Shown: positions 35,189 to 43,123 of the stretch, piece by piece
How positions within the stretch are numbered: the first letter of the stretch is position 1
Layout: every line of letters starts with the position of its first letter
Assembly (NCBI GenBank): GCA_937862815.1
Contig: CALMED010000024.1
Coordinates: 104,613 to 168,612, forward strand
DNA from: an uncultured Chitinophagaceae bacterium
GTDB taxonomy: Bacteria; Bacteroidota; Bacteroidia; Chitinophagales; Chitinophagaceae
DNA: 64,000 nucleotides
Direction of reading: 5' to 3'
The notes under the pieces: model-generated
What the model saw: the letters and a program-made list of their open reading frames with translations, nothing else
What the model was told of the DNA's origin: nothing
The model's database searches: none
Position numbers and translations under genes: made by a program

Positions 35189-37016
35189 ATGTGTTTAACC
35201 CATGTTCCTGTACCGGCCCGGCTAATGCTTCTTTGATTTTTCTGGCTTTTACGATCCCAATGATGCGGGCCAGCGAGTCTGCTGACTGTTCCCGGATCGT
35301 CGCTACTGATTTATATGCTTTTAACAAGGCGACGATGGTTGCTTCCCCAATGCCTGGTATATTTTCGAGTTGATTCCTGAAAGTGCCCCGGCTTCGCTGG
35401 TTGCGGTGAAAGGCAATACCAAAACGGTGAACTTCATCACGTATGTAACGGATCAGTTTCAGTTCCACACTTTCATATGGCAGTCGAAGTGATTCGCGAT
35501 CACCTGCAAAGAAAATCTCTTCCACATTTTTGGCCAGTCCTACAACGGTCAGCTTTTTACTGATGCCCAAGGCTTCCAGGCTTTCCATAGCCGCTGCCAA
35601 TTGTCCTTTGCCACCATCTATAATAACGAGTTGGGGGAGCGGGGTTCCTTCTTTCAGCAACCGTTTGTACCGCCGGTAAACCACTTCCTTCATGGAAGCG
35701 AAATCGTCAATGCCGGTTACGGTCTTTACATTGTAGTGCCGGTATTCTTTTTTACTGGGTTTTCCGTTGCGGAAGCACACCATGGCCGATACCGGGTAGG
35801 CCCCCTGAAAGTTTGAGTTGTCGAAGCATTCTATGTGAACGGGCAGTTCCTGCAGGTGCAGGGCTTCCCGGATGGACGCCAGGATGGATTCGGCCGCGCC
35901 CTGCTCATACTGCACCAGATGCAACCGTTCTTTCTGCTGGTAAGCTTCCACCGCGTGCAGTGTATTCTTCTGTGAGAGGTCCAGTAATTTCTTCCGGGCC
36001 CCTGCCCGGGGCACAGTTACTGTATAGCCCGGATCCATCCACTCGGGCGGAAAGGGAAGAATCCATTCCTTTGCCCTGCTGGCAAAGCGTTGGTGCAGGC
36101 GTGGCAAAAGAAACTCCAGCAGTTCCGGTTCGGTTTCATCGAGCTTGCAGGCTACCTGGATATTTTCGGTGCGAATAATGGCACCATGCTCTACCTGCAT
36201 GTAATTCAGAAAAGCCTGGTCTTTGTACCGCACAACCGTACACACATCGGCATTTCCCATTCCGCTGTGAACAACCTCCGACCGGGCTTTGTACGCTTCC
36301 AGGTGCTCCAGTTTCTTTTGTGTTAGGGCAGCTTTTTCAAAAGCCAGCTCTTCTATCTGCCGCTTTTGTTCTGCTTTAAAATACTGTATCACCGGTGCAA
36401 GGTTACCACTCAGGATGTTGCGCACCTGTTCAAGGTCCTGGTTGTAATTGGCCTCTGTTTGTAATCCTTCACAGGGGCCTTTGCAATTTCCCAGGTGATA
36501 TTCGAGGCAAACCTTGTATTTCTTTTTTTGAATGTTCTGCGCACTCAGGTTGAGTTTGCAGGTACGAAGGGGAATCTGCTGCCGCACAAAATCCATCAGC
36601 TCCCGCACTTTTGCAACGGAGGTAAAAGGACCGAGGTACACAGACCCATCGTTTATTTTCCGGCGGGTGAGAAACACCCGGGGAAAAGGCTCCTTTTTTA
36701 CGACGATGTACGGATAGGTCTTGTCGTCTTTCAGGTCAATGTTAAACAACGGACGGAATTGTTTAATCAGTGAGTTTTCCAATAAAAACGCGTCCTGTTC
36801 CGAATTAACAATGGTGTATTCGATCTGTTCAATCCGCCGCACCAGTTCACTGGTTTTGCGGTTGGTGTGTTGTTTGATGAAATAGCTGGAGACCCGTTTG
36901 TAAATATTCTTGGCTTTGCCCACATAGAGCAGCGTGCCGCCAGCATCATAATATTTGTAGATACCGGGTTGCCGCGGAATAGTGGGGGCCAGTTTTCGGA
37001 AAGTTTCCTGGGTCAT
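35187..37016 (-). CDS. uvrC: Excinuclease ABC subunit C
   Basis: A 609-residue nucleotide-excision repair nuclease. The N-terminal GIY-YIG domain (GIYKYYDAGGTLLYVGKAKNIYKRVSSYF, residues 18-46) makes the 3' cut, a UVR domain near residues 210-245 contacts UvrB, the RNase H-like domain (IECFDNSNFQGAYPVSAMV, LVIIDGGKGQLAAA) makes the 5' cut, and two helix-hairpin-helix motifs (ENIPGIGEATIVALLKAY) end the protein. Length is normal. It lies 7 nt after a lipoprotein gene, probably in the same operon. Confidence 0.95.
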   Translation of the reverse strand: MTQETFRKLAPTIPRQPGIYKYYDAGGTLLYVGKAKNIYKRVSSYFIKQHTNRKTSELVRRIEQIEYTIVNSEQDAFLLENSLIKQFRPLFNIDLKDDKTYPYIVVKKEPFPRVFLTRRKINDGSVYLGPFTSVAKVRELMDFVRQQIPLRTCKLNLSAQNIQKKKYKVCLEYHLGNCKGPCEGLQTEANYNQDLEQVRNILSGNLAPVIQYFKAEQKRQIEELAFEKAALTQKKLEHLEAYKARSEVVHSGMGNADVCTVVRYKDQAFLNYMQVEHGAIIRTENIQVACKLDETEPELLEFLLPRLHQRFASRAKEWILPFPPEWMDPGYTVTVPRAGARKKLLDLSQKNTLHAVEAYQQKERLHLVQYEQGAAESILASIREALHLQELPVHIECFDNSNFQGAYPVSAMVCFRNGKPSKKEYRHYNVKTVTGIDDFASMKEVVYRRYKRLLKEGTPLPQLVIIDGGKGQLAAAMESLEALGISKKLTVVGLAKNVEEIFFAGDRESLRLPYESVELKLIRYIRDEVHRFGIAFHRNQRSRGTFRNQLENIPGIGEATIVALLKAYKSVATIREQSADSLARIIGIVKARKIKEALAGPVQEHGLNT

Positions 37017-37023
37017 GTTCCGC

Positions 37024-37560
37024 TTATTGCCAGATGATTTTTTCTGTAATTGTCTGGCTGTTGACGCCCATGTTACGGGTGGTGATGGTGGTAAACCCCT
37101 CGTTGTGGCGCCATAGCAACTGACGACTTTCTGCCTCCTCCTCCTTCACGAGGTAAAGCTGGCTGATCTGTCCATTCTCGGGGCGTATATAGAGATCAAT
37201 CCGCCGGACAGGGTTGTTGCCGTTAATGGGCTGGTAAGTAATGGTAATGGTCTGAAGGGTCGCATCGGCGAATACGGTTTCTTCAAAGTCCTGTTCCAGT
37301 TGCTTTTTTTCCAGTTGCGGAATGATGAAAACGGCAGCCAGCTGCTGCACGTCTTCTTTTTTAAGGTAGGAGGAATCCGTTTGAATGCCATCCTTACCTG
37401 TAATCCGCAGGAACCCATGCGGTACCGTGTCGAGATAGGCCAGTTGTCCTTTGAGGTAGCCGGCCACGTCAATAAAATTGTTGGTTGCTTTTTTGTTTTT
37501 GCCCCCGCAACTCCAGGCCAGTCCAATGGCCAGCAGCAGAATACAGGCTTGTTTGCTCAT
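37024..37560 (-). CDS. Conserved lipoprotein of unknown function
   Basis: A 178-residue protein with lipoprotein signal ending LAWSC (Cys18), then GGKNKK and a mostly beta-strand-like domain (TLQTITITYQP, VRRIDLYIRPENGQISQLYLV). Not recognised beyond its Bacteroidota-like style. It precedes uvrC by 7 nt. A TAATTTTA box ends 4 nt before the ATG. Confidence 0.65.
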   Translation of the reverse strand: MSKQACILLLAIGLAWSCGGKNKKATNNFIDVAGYLKGQLAYLDTVPHGFLRITGKDGIQTDSSYLKKEDVQQLAAVFIIPQLEKKQLEQDFEETVFADATLQTITITYQPINGNNPVRRIDLYIRPENGQISQLYLVKEEEAESRQLLWRHNEGFTTITTRNMGVNSQTITEKIIWQ

Positions 37561-37564
37561 GCTG

Positions 37565-37572
37565 TAAAATTA
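37565..37572 (-). promoter_or_regulatory. -7 box of the lipoprotein-uvrC operon
   Basis: TAATTTTA, one mismatch to TAnnTTTG, ends 4 nt before the ATG at 37560; predicts a leaderless mRNA. Confidence 0.42.
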
Positions 37573-37662
37573 GCCCAATTAAGGCGTATGGCTCTTGCAG
37601 AATGAGAAAATGGAGATTTTGTGCCGGGTATGTACCTGGTACCTGAGCGTCAAAACAATGGC

Positions 37663-39003
37663 TTATTTCAATGTTTTAATAATACCCAGTTTAAAGCCAT
37701 AGTCCACGAGGTGTTCCTGGATGGGGTACATGCCTTTGGAATTGGAAAAGAGTTGATAGCGCAACTGGGGCCCAGCCTGGATGTCGAACCGGCCAGCATT
37801 GAAGCGGACAAAGGTTTCGAGTGCACTGTTCAGGTTGGTGCGACGGAGCAGGTCGGGTGCTTTGATGTAATTCCGGTAGTCATTGGTAACGAGGTAGCCG
37901 GTGGCAGCCACCATATAGGTTGGTTGCAGGGTTCCGGCCAGGTTCCACGAAAACCGGCGGTTGCCGGCAAGCCGGTATTCCAGACCAACCGGTACGGAAA
38001 GCTGGAAGGTTTCATTGGCGAGTTGGCGCAAACGGCCTCCTTCGGTGTTGCGCAGTGTACTAACCCGCTGCATCCGGGCAAAGGTGGTGAGGGTTACTGT
38101 GGAGACCTCGGGAAACGATTGAGATGCAGTTACAGTATAACGGGTGTAGTTTGCCTGGAAGCCGGTCTTGAAGGTCAGGCGTTCGCTCAGGGGTAAGAGA
38201 ACAGCAATACCCCCTTCCCATCCCAGTGAGGAGTGATGGGAGACCCTGCTCTCCGGGTCAATGTTGCCCAGGTTGATCTTATTGTCGGCGTACAACACCC
38301 GGTAGCTTGCGGAAGGCGCCCCGTAGAACTGGATCTGCGGCTGCAGCTTCCGGCGGGTGACCTGCGGAATGTCCACTTCAAAATTCCGTTCCGCATCCGT
38401 AAAATTCAAAGCATCAACCGCTAAAGGATCTGCCGGCTCCTGTTGCTGCTCCGGGAGCATAGTGGCATTGGCTGGTTGCAGGGTGATTGTTCCGGGTTGG
38501 AGTGCGGGCAAGGTATTGCCGGCCGGCAGGGAATAGCTCACCGGTTCAGACAACCGGGCACCAACTGGTACAGGTACCAGTTCTGTTGTTTCGGGCACAG
38601 CTTCCGAAGGCGCGATGGTAGTGAATGTTGAGGGCGTACCTGCCGTTAGCTGGCTGTTGGCAGACAATAGCAGGCGCTTGCCTGCACCGGCGGGGGTATT
38701 GCCTGCAGCAGGTGCTATGGCAAAACCGGATGATTGCACCGGAGCGGCGCTCAGTGCCAGGTATTCTCCCAGCGCTGCGATCTTTTTTGAGCCGGTATCC
38801 TGGTCAGGAGCCAGCAGCAGGCTAAGGGAAAGGAGGATGGAAAGGACAGGAATTGCGATGCTCCACTTAACAGCTGGGTGTTGTTGAGGCAGCCGGTTCC
38901 GGATGCTGTTCCACAACTCATCGGACGGGTACATCCGGTAGCTGTCAACCTGCTTTTTCAGGTGTTGCTCAAATGAATTGAATTGGTACATCCTTCGCTC
39001 CAT
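37663..39003 (-). CDS. Envelope-spanning protein: anti-sigma-like N-terminus, beta-barrel C-terminus
   Basis: About 446 residues. The N-terminus (FEQHLKKQVDSYRMYPSDELWNSIRNRL) resembles the cytoplasmic part of Bacteroidota anti-sigma-type proteins. One membrane segment follows (about residues 48-66), then a long Ala/Pro/Thr-rich linker (about 75-215) and a C-terminal domain with porin-like strands (HHSSLGWEGGIAVLLPLSERLTFKTGFQANYTRYTV) similar to PorT-type outer-membrane barrels. The gene starts 29 nt after the sigma-factor gene, which suggests a signalling pair. Start 39003 or 38991 are both possible. Confidence 0.65.
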   Translation of the reverse strand: MERRMYQFNSFEQHLKKQVDSYRMYPSDELWNSIRNRLPQQHPAVKWSIAIPVLSILLSLSLLLAPDQDTGSKKIAALGEYLALSAAPVQSSGFAIAPAAGNTPAGAGKRLLLSANSQLTAGTPSTFTTIAPSEAVPETTELVPVPVGARLSEPVSYSLPAGNTLPALQPGTITLQPANATMLPEQQQEPADPLAVDALNFTDAERNFEVDIPQVTRRKLQPQIQFYGAPSASYRVLYADNKINLGNIDPESRVSHHSSLGWEGGIAVLLPLSERLTFKTGFQANYTRYTVTASQSFPEVSTVTLTTFARMQRVSTLRNTEGGRLRQLANETFQLSVPVGLEYRLAGNRRFSWNLAGTLQPTYMVAATGYLVTNDYRNYIKAPDLLRRTNLNSALETFVRFNAGRFDIQAGPQLRYQLFSNSKGMYPIQEHLVDYGFKLGIIKTLK

Positions 39004-39032
39004 AAACAGTTTTGTTGTGTTGGTACGGTTAT

Positions 39033-39617
39033 TCAAAACCGGACATGGGCCGCTGCTACCCAATCAACCTGTTTCTGCGGTTGCAGTATGATTTTTTTCT
39101 GAATCAAAATCTGCTCCAGCATGGCTTTCGCCCGGGTATACTGCGATCGGCTGGTACTCTCTTCAATGTCAAGCATGCCAGCAATCTCGCGGTGCGAATA
39201 CCCTTCCAGGGCAAAAAGGTTCAATACCGTACGGTAACCAACCGGCAGGCTTCGGATGCATTCAATGACCTGCTTGGCCTGGATGAGCGACGGCACACTG
39301 TCTTCCCGCACCAACAGGTTCTGCGCCTGGGAAATGTCCACGCTGTCGTTGAACTTCCTGTGCTTCTTCAGCTGGTTGATGCATGTATGTACCACAATGC
39401 GCCGGATCCATCCTTCAAAAGAACCTTTACCCTGAAACTGGTGAATCTGGGTGAAAACCCGGATGAAACTTTCCTGCAACATATCTTCAGCATCTTCCCG
39501 GTTGTGCGCAAAACGGTAGCACACCGCCAGCATTTTGGGGCTGTAGCGGTTGTAAAGTTCCTGTTGAGCTGCCGGCTTATTCTGAAGACACCCTTGTAAG
39601 ATTGCTTCTTCCGTCAT
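39033..39617 (-). CDS. ECF-type RNA polymerase sigma factor
   Basis: About 194 residues with region 2 (LYNRYSPKMLAVCYRFAHNREDAEDMLQESFIRVF) and region 4 (LPVGYRTVLNLFALEGYSHREIAGML), the two domains of ECF sigma factors. Start MTEEAIL is chosen; a longer frame from 39650 adds 11 residues and overlaps a TAATTTGA box. It is probably controlled by, or signals through, the downstream membrane protein at 37663-39003. Target promoters are unknown. Confidence 0.88.
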   Translation of the reverse strand: MTEEAILQGCLQNKPAAQQELYNRYSPKMLAVCYRFAHNREDAEDMLQESFIRVFTQIHQFQGKGSFEGWIRRIVVHTCINQLKKHRKFNDSVDISQAQNLLVREDSVPSLIQAKQVIECIRSLPVGYRTVLNLFALEGYSHREIAGMLDIEESTSRSQYTRAKAMLEQILIQKKIILQPQKQVDWVAAAHVRF

Positions 39618-39691
39618 GCGGGTTGAGTTTGCAACCCTCAAATTAGACATTTTTCTGATAAATTCTGCTGCATTTACCGACTTTCTTCCAT

Positions 39692-39731
39692 AAAAAAACG
39701 CCGGTTGAATCTAAGTTGACAACCGGCGTTT
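39692..39731 (-). terminator. Terminator after the PepSY gene
   Basis: AAACGCCGGTTG/CAACCGGCGTTT makes a 12-bp perfect stem; on the minus strand a T run follows. It ends the TonB receptor-PepSY transcript. Confidence 0.88.
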
Positions 39732-39748
39732 GAATGTTTAAACAAGTC

Positions 39749-40318
39749 TTAGAGTCGCACCGCCCGCTTTTTTTTGCGCAGCCGCCGTGGATTGTACCAC
39801 AGCCAGAAGCCGGAGACGGTGAGTAACAGCAGGGCCAGTCCCAGTACCGTGGTATAGGAGAGTTTCAGCCATCCACCGGTGAGGCCGGTCAGTTTGTCGA
39901 GAATGGTTCCATCGTGCAGGTGCTCGATAAAGTCGGATCGCCGGGTTTCGTAGAGCAAAACGTCCCCGGTGGCCGCATCCAGTTGTACTGCCTGGTATCC
40001 TTTTTCAAATATAACTTTTACAATGCCCTGCTTCGGGCGAACGTCCATGCGGTCAATAACCGGTGTACTGCCCGGCTCCTTCGTCTTTAAAGCCCTGATG
40101 GCCTTTGTGGCAAGTGAGTCGATTGGCAGCCAGTCGGAAGGCAGGCGGGAGCTGCCTTTTTGGGTTTCGGCCAGCAGGTACCCCCCGCTGTGTTTTTTCC
40201 AGCCCAGGAGCAACCCTGTTCCGCCCATCACCAGGAAAAAAAGGAAGAGCGCCGATGCGATCCATCGGTGCAGGCGGCGGTACCAGCGGGTTTTCTTTAC
40301 CAGTTTTTTTGTATCCAT
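39749..40318 (-). CDS. PepSY-domain membrane protein
   Basis: A 189-residue protein with two membrane segments: one near the N-terminus (RRLHRWIASALFLFFLVMGG, residues 12-31) and one near the C-terminus (SYTTVLGLALLLLTVSGFWLW). Between them lies a periplasmic PepSY-like domain. Such proteins accompany TonB receptors for iron or haem and may act as reductases or anchors; the exact role is not known. The start at 40318 is 2 nt after the receptor stop, so the pair is one transcript. Confidence 0.8.
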   Translation of the reverse strand: MDTKKLVKKTRWYRRLHRWIASALFLFFLVMGGTGLLLGWKKHSGGYLLAETQKGSSRLPSDWLPIDSLATKAIRALKTKEPGSTPVIDRMDVRPKQGIVKVIFEKGYQAVQLDAATGDVLLYETRRSDFIEHLHDGTILDKLTGLTGGWLKLSYTTVLGLALLLLTVSGFWLWYNPRRLRKKKRAVRL

Positions 40319-40320
40319 AC

Positions 40321-42558
40321 TCAGATGCGGATGCGCATGCCCACAATCAGGTTGCTGCCGGCCGCCACGATTCCCGATGAATAAGGCCGGTACCGGCGGT
40401 TGGTGATGTTTTCCCATGCCAGGCTCAGTAATAATTGTTTCCATTCATAGGTAGTTCTTACCTGCACCTGGTGCCAACCGGGGGCAAAAGGATTGCCGTT
40501 ATTATCGCGGGCATAGATCTCCGGTTTTGCCCGTTCAGTGGGTGCCAGCCGGTTGAAAGTGACGGCGCTGTTGTACACCGTTCCCAATTCGGCCCACCAC
40601 CGGTTGTGGTGGAAACGCAGGAAAGTGCTTCCGTAGAAAGGCGGTGCATGCCGCAAAGGTACCTGTTCGTTCCGAACCTCATCGGTTTCCCGGCCGCCGA
40701 TCCAATTGGCATGACTTACCAGCTGCCATTGGCGGAGCAACTGCCACTCTCCGCTGATTTGAATGCCATATACTGTGGCACGGGCCACATTTTGCAGGGC
40801 TTCCACCTGGCTCACGATACCCTGGAAGAGGATGCTGTCGCTGCCATTGAACGTGAACGGGCGGCGCACGATGGCGTTGTCCAGCAGTGTGAAAAAAAGG
40901 TTCCCTTCAAGCCGGTATTTGCCGGCTTGTTGCAGCACCCAGCCAGCTTCGAAATTCCAGGCATATTCGCTGCGCAGGCCGGGGTTGGGGACGGTGATCA
41001 GCCCCGGTGTGCTTTCAAACAGTTTGCCGATGTCATCCACATTGGGCATACGGAAACCGGTGGAGAGGTTGAGGTTCAGTTGCAGCAGCCGGTTGGCCTG
41101 GAACACCAGGCCCGCGTTGCCGGTAACCGCTCCTTCCCGCAGCCGGGTATCCCGGAAGGGGAAGGCAAACAACGCGGTGTCGAAACGGGCCGCCAGCCGG
41201 TTCAGACTGTACCGTACACCGGAGCTGAAGAGCAGGGAATCGGCCAGCCGTACCCGGTAGCTGGCATAAAGACCGGCGGTCTGCCAGTTGCTGCCGTCGG
41301 GGTAACGGCTGGGTATAGCCGAACGCAGTCCATTGGTGATCACTTCCCGTTCACCGCGGGAGCGTACGTTGTTCCACACCCACTCCGCGCCATAGTACAA
41401 CGTGCCGGCAGTCAGTTTTTTATTTGCATCAGCGTTCAGGCTCAGCGCGGTTACCGCTTCGGTAAGGATATTCCGGTTGTTGCTGTTGCGGGCGCGGTCG
41501 ATGCGGCTTTCTTCGTACTGCTGGTAAGCGGCCACCAGGCGGGCCTCATCGTACCATTGGTTCTTTTTTTTATGCACCAGTTGCAGGTTGTGCATGTTCC
41601 AGATCATCGGGCCGTAGTTCCATTCGGCAAAGCGCAGGTTGCCGTTCCGGTACTGGATCAACCGGTCGTAACGGGGTGTGGTGTCGGTGCGGGCATAGGT
41701 GTAGCCGTACACAAGGTCCAGGTGTTTCCCTGCCCGGTACCGCAGCTTGTGAAGCAGGTTTAGCTGGTTGTACCCCGTAAACCGCTGAACGCGGGGGTCG
41801 CTGTTACGCAGGATGCTGTCGCGGCCACCGGTGCGTTGCACGTATTCCGGTCGCAGGTAGCTGTCCTGCCCGCCATATTTACCCATCTGCTGGTCTCCGA
41901 AACTGCTGTACGTGAAGGAGGATAAAAACGACCATCGCCCGCCGCCGATGTTGATGTCTCCGTGCAGCGTGTTTTCCTGGTTGGCACTGCTGTAGCGAAC
42001 GAGTCCGCTGCCTTTTACTACCGGTTTTTCCGTATGGCTGATCCGCGGCTGCAGGGAATGAAAGTCCATCACCCCCCCGATGGCATCACTGCCATAAATG
42101 AGCGAGCCCGGACCAAAAATCACTTCGGAGGTTTCGAGGGAGAGTGCATCCACGGATATTACATTCTGCAGGTTACCGCTGCGGTAGATGGCATTGTTCA
42201 TGCGTACGCCATCCACCACCAGCAGTACCCGGTTGGTGGCAAAACCGCGGATCATGGGACTGCCCCCTCCCAGCTGGCTTTTCTGTACAAACACAGTGCC
42301 GGTCTGGCTCAGCAGATCGGCCGAAGTTTGCGGATTGTTGCGGAAGATCTGTTCCTGCCTGATCTTGGTAATCTTGTTGGGTACTTCATTCTGGTTGTGT
42401 TCCCATTTGTGGAAGGTTACGATCACTTCTCCCAGCTGCCGGGCACTGGTGTCGGCCGGTTGCGGCTCCTGGGCAGCTGCAGCCAGGGGCAGGCTGCACG
42501 CAGCGCATACCATACGTATAGCCGGCCATATCTTGTGGAGTATGTTTAGCGGGTTCAT
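40321..42558 (-). CDS. TonB-dependent receptor, haem/haemoglobin type
   Basis: About 745 residues with a signal peptide (ending AAAQE), plug domain (GGSPMIRGFATNRVLLVVDG, VIFGPGSLIYGSDAIGGVM) and barrel. The FRAP/NPNL boxes of haem receptors appear as FRMP (near residue 502) and NPGL, about 20 residues apart, but the histidine usually found between them is absent. The type is therefore haem-like, while the ligand stays uncertain. The PepSY gene follows directly, and a small exported protein and gpmI lie upstream on the same strand. Confidence 0.82.
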   Translation of the reverse strand: MNPLNILHKIWPAIRMVCAACSLPLAAAAQEPQPADTSARQLGEVIVTFHKWEHNQNEVPNKITKIRQEQIFRNNPQTSADLLSQTGTVFVQKSQLGGGSPMIRGFATNRVLLVVDGVRMNNAIYRSGNLQNVISVDALSLETSEVIFGPGSLIYGSDAIGGVMDFHSLQPRISHTEKPVVKGSGLVRYSSANQENTLHGDINIGGGRWSFLSSFTYSSFGDQQMGKYGGQDSYLRPEYVQRTGGRDSILRNSDPRVQRFTGYNQLNLLHKLRYRAGKHLDLVYGYTYARTDTTPRYDRLIQYRNGNLRFAEWNYGPMIWNMHNLQLVHKKKNQWYDEARLVAAYQQYEESRIDRARNSNNRNILTEAVTALSLNADANKKLTAGTLYYGAEWVWNNVRSRGEREVITNGLRSAIPSRYPDGSNWQTAGLYASYRVRLADSLLFSSGVRYSLNRLAARFDTALFAFPFRDTRLREGAVTGNAGLVFQANRLLQLNLNLSTGFRMPNVDDIGKLFESTPGLITVPNPGLRSEYAWNFEAGWVLQQAGKYRLEGNLFFTLLDNAIVRRPFTFNGSDSILFQGIVSQVEALQNVARATVYGIQISGEWQLLRQWQLVSHANWIGGRETDEVRNEQVPLRHAPPFYGSTFLRFHHNRWWAELGTVYNSAVTFNRLAPTERAKPEIYARDNNGNPFAPGWHQVQVRTTYEWKQLLLSLAWENITNRRYRPYSSGIVAAGSNLIVGMRIRI

Positions 42559-42619
42559 AGTACGAAACAATTTGCCCCGGCAAGGGGCTTGTCCTTGAAA
42601 AAATTAAATCACTTGTATG

Positions 42620-43123
42620 TCAGGTATGAAGCCGGGGAGGTGGTGTAACGGGGTCGGGTTGGCTGAAACAGTACCGGTTGCAGATTTCAGGAAATGTTGG
42701 AAGGATGGATTGGGTGATGACAATGTTGTCTGGTATTTCCGCCACCGGGGCCAGCAAGAGGCGGTAGAATTGCAGACAGGATTGCAGGGCTGTGCCGGTG
42801 GAGTGGGGAAGTGTTCGGCGCAGCTGCTCCTTCAATTCCTCTTCCCGGGTGTCATAAAGACCGGTCAGTACCAGCGTGGTACCCCTGTCTTCCAGGCGGT
42901 GAACATCAAACAACAGCCCGTTTACCAGGCACTCCCGCCTGTTTTTGATCCATTGAACACCCGCTTTTGCCACCACGACCTTTTCAAGATTCTTTTTCTC
43001 CAGGCGTTCCCACATCTCCCGTTGCGCCAGCTCCTGCTGCAGTTGCAGCCAGGCCGGTTGCAGCAGACCTGTTACCAGGCTTGCCAGTACAAGCAGGGGC
43101 GCTATAACACGCAGGGTTTGCAT
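42620..43123 (-). CDS. Small exported protein coupled to gpmI
   Basis: A 167-residue protein with a signal sequence or N-terminal anchor (residues 4-22), then a charged helix (LQLQQELAQREMWERLEKKNLEKVVV) and a region with VQWIKNRRECLVNGLLFDVHRLEDRG. Similar small proteins occur near TonB genes in Bacteroidota, but I cannot name a family. Its ATG overlaps the gpmI stop (TGATG), and the TonB receptor starts 61 nt downstream. Confidence 0.62.
   Translation of the reverse strand: MQTLRVIAPLLVLASLVTGLLQPAWLQLQQELAQREMWERLEKKNLEKVVVAKAGVQWIKNRRECLVNGLLFDVHRLEDRGTTLVLTGLYDTREEELKEQLRRTLPHSTGTALQSCLQFYRLLLAPVAEIPDNIVITQSILPTFPEICNRYCFSQPDPVTPPPRLHT

Noticed and set aside
40435..41763. A 442-codon plus-strand frame opposite the haem-type TonB receptor
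   Set aside because: Antisense shadow of a clear receptor gene.
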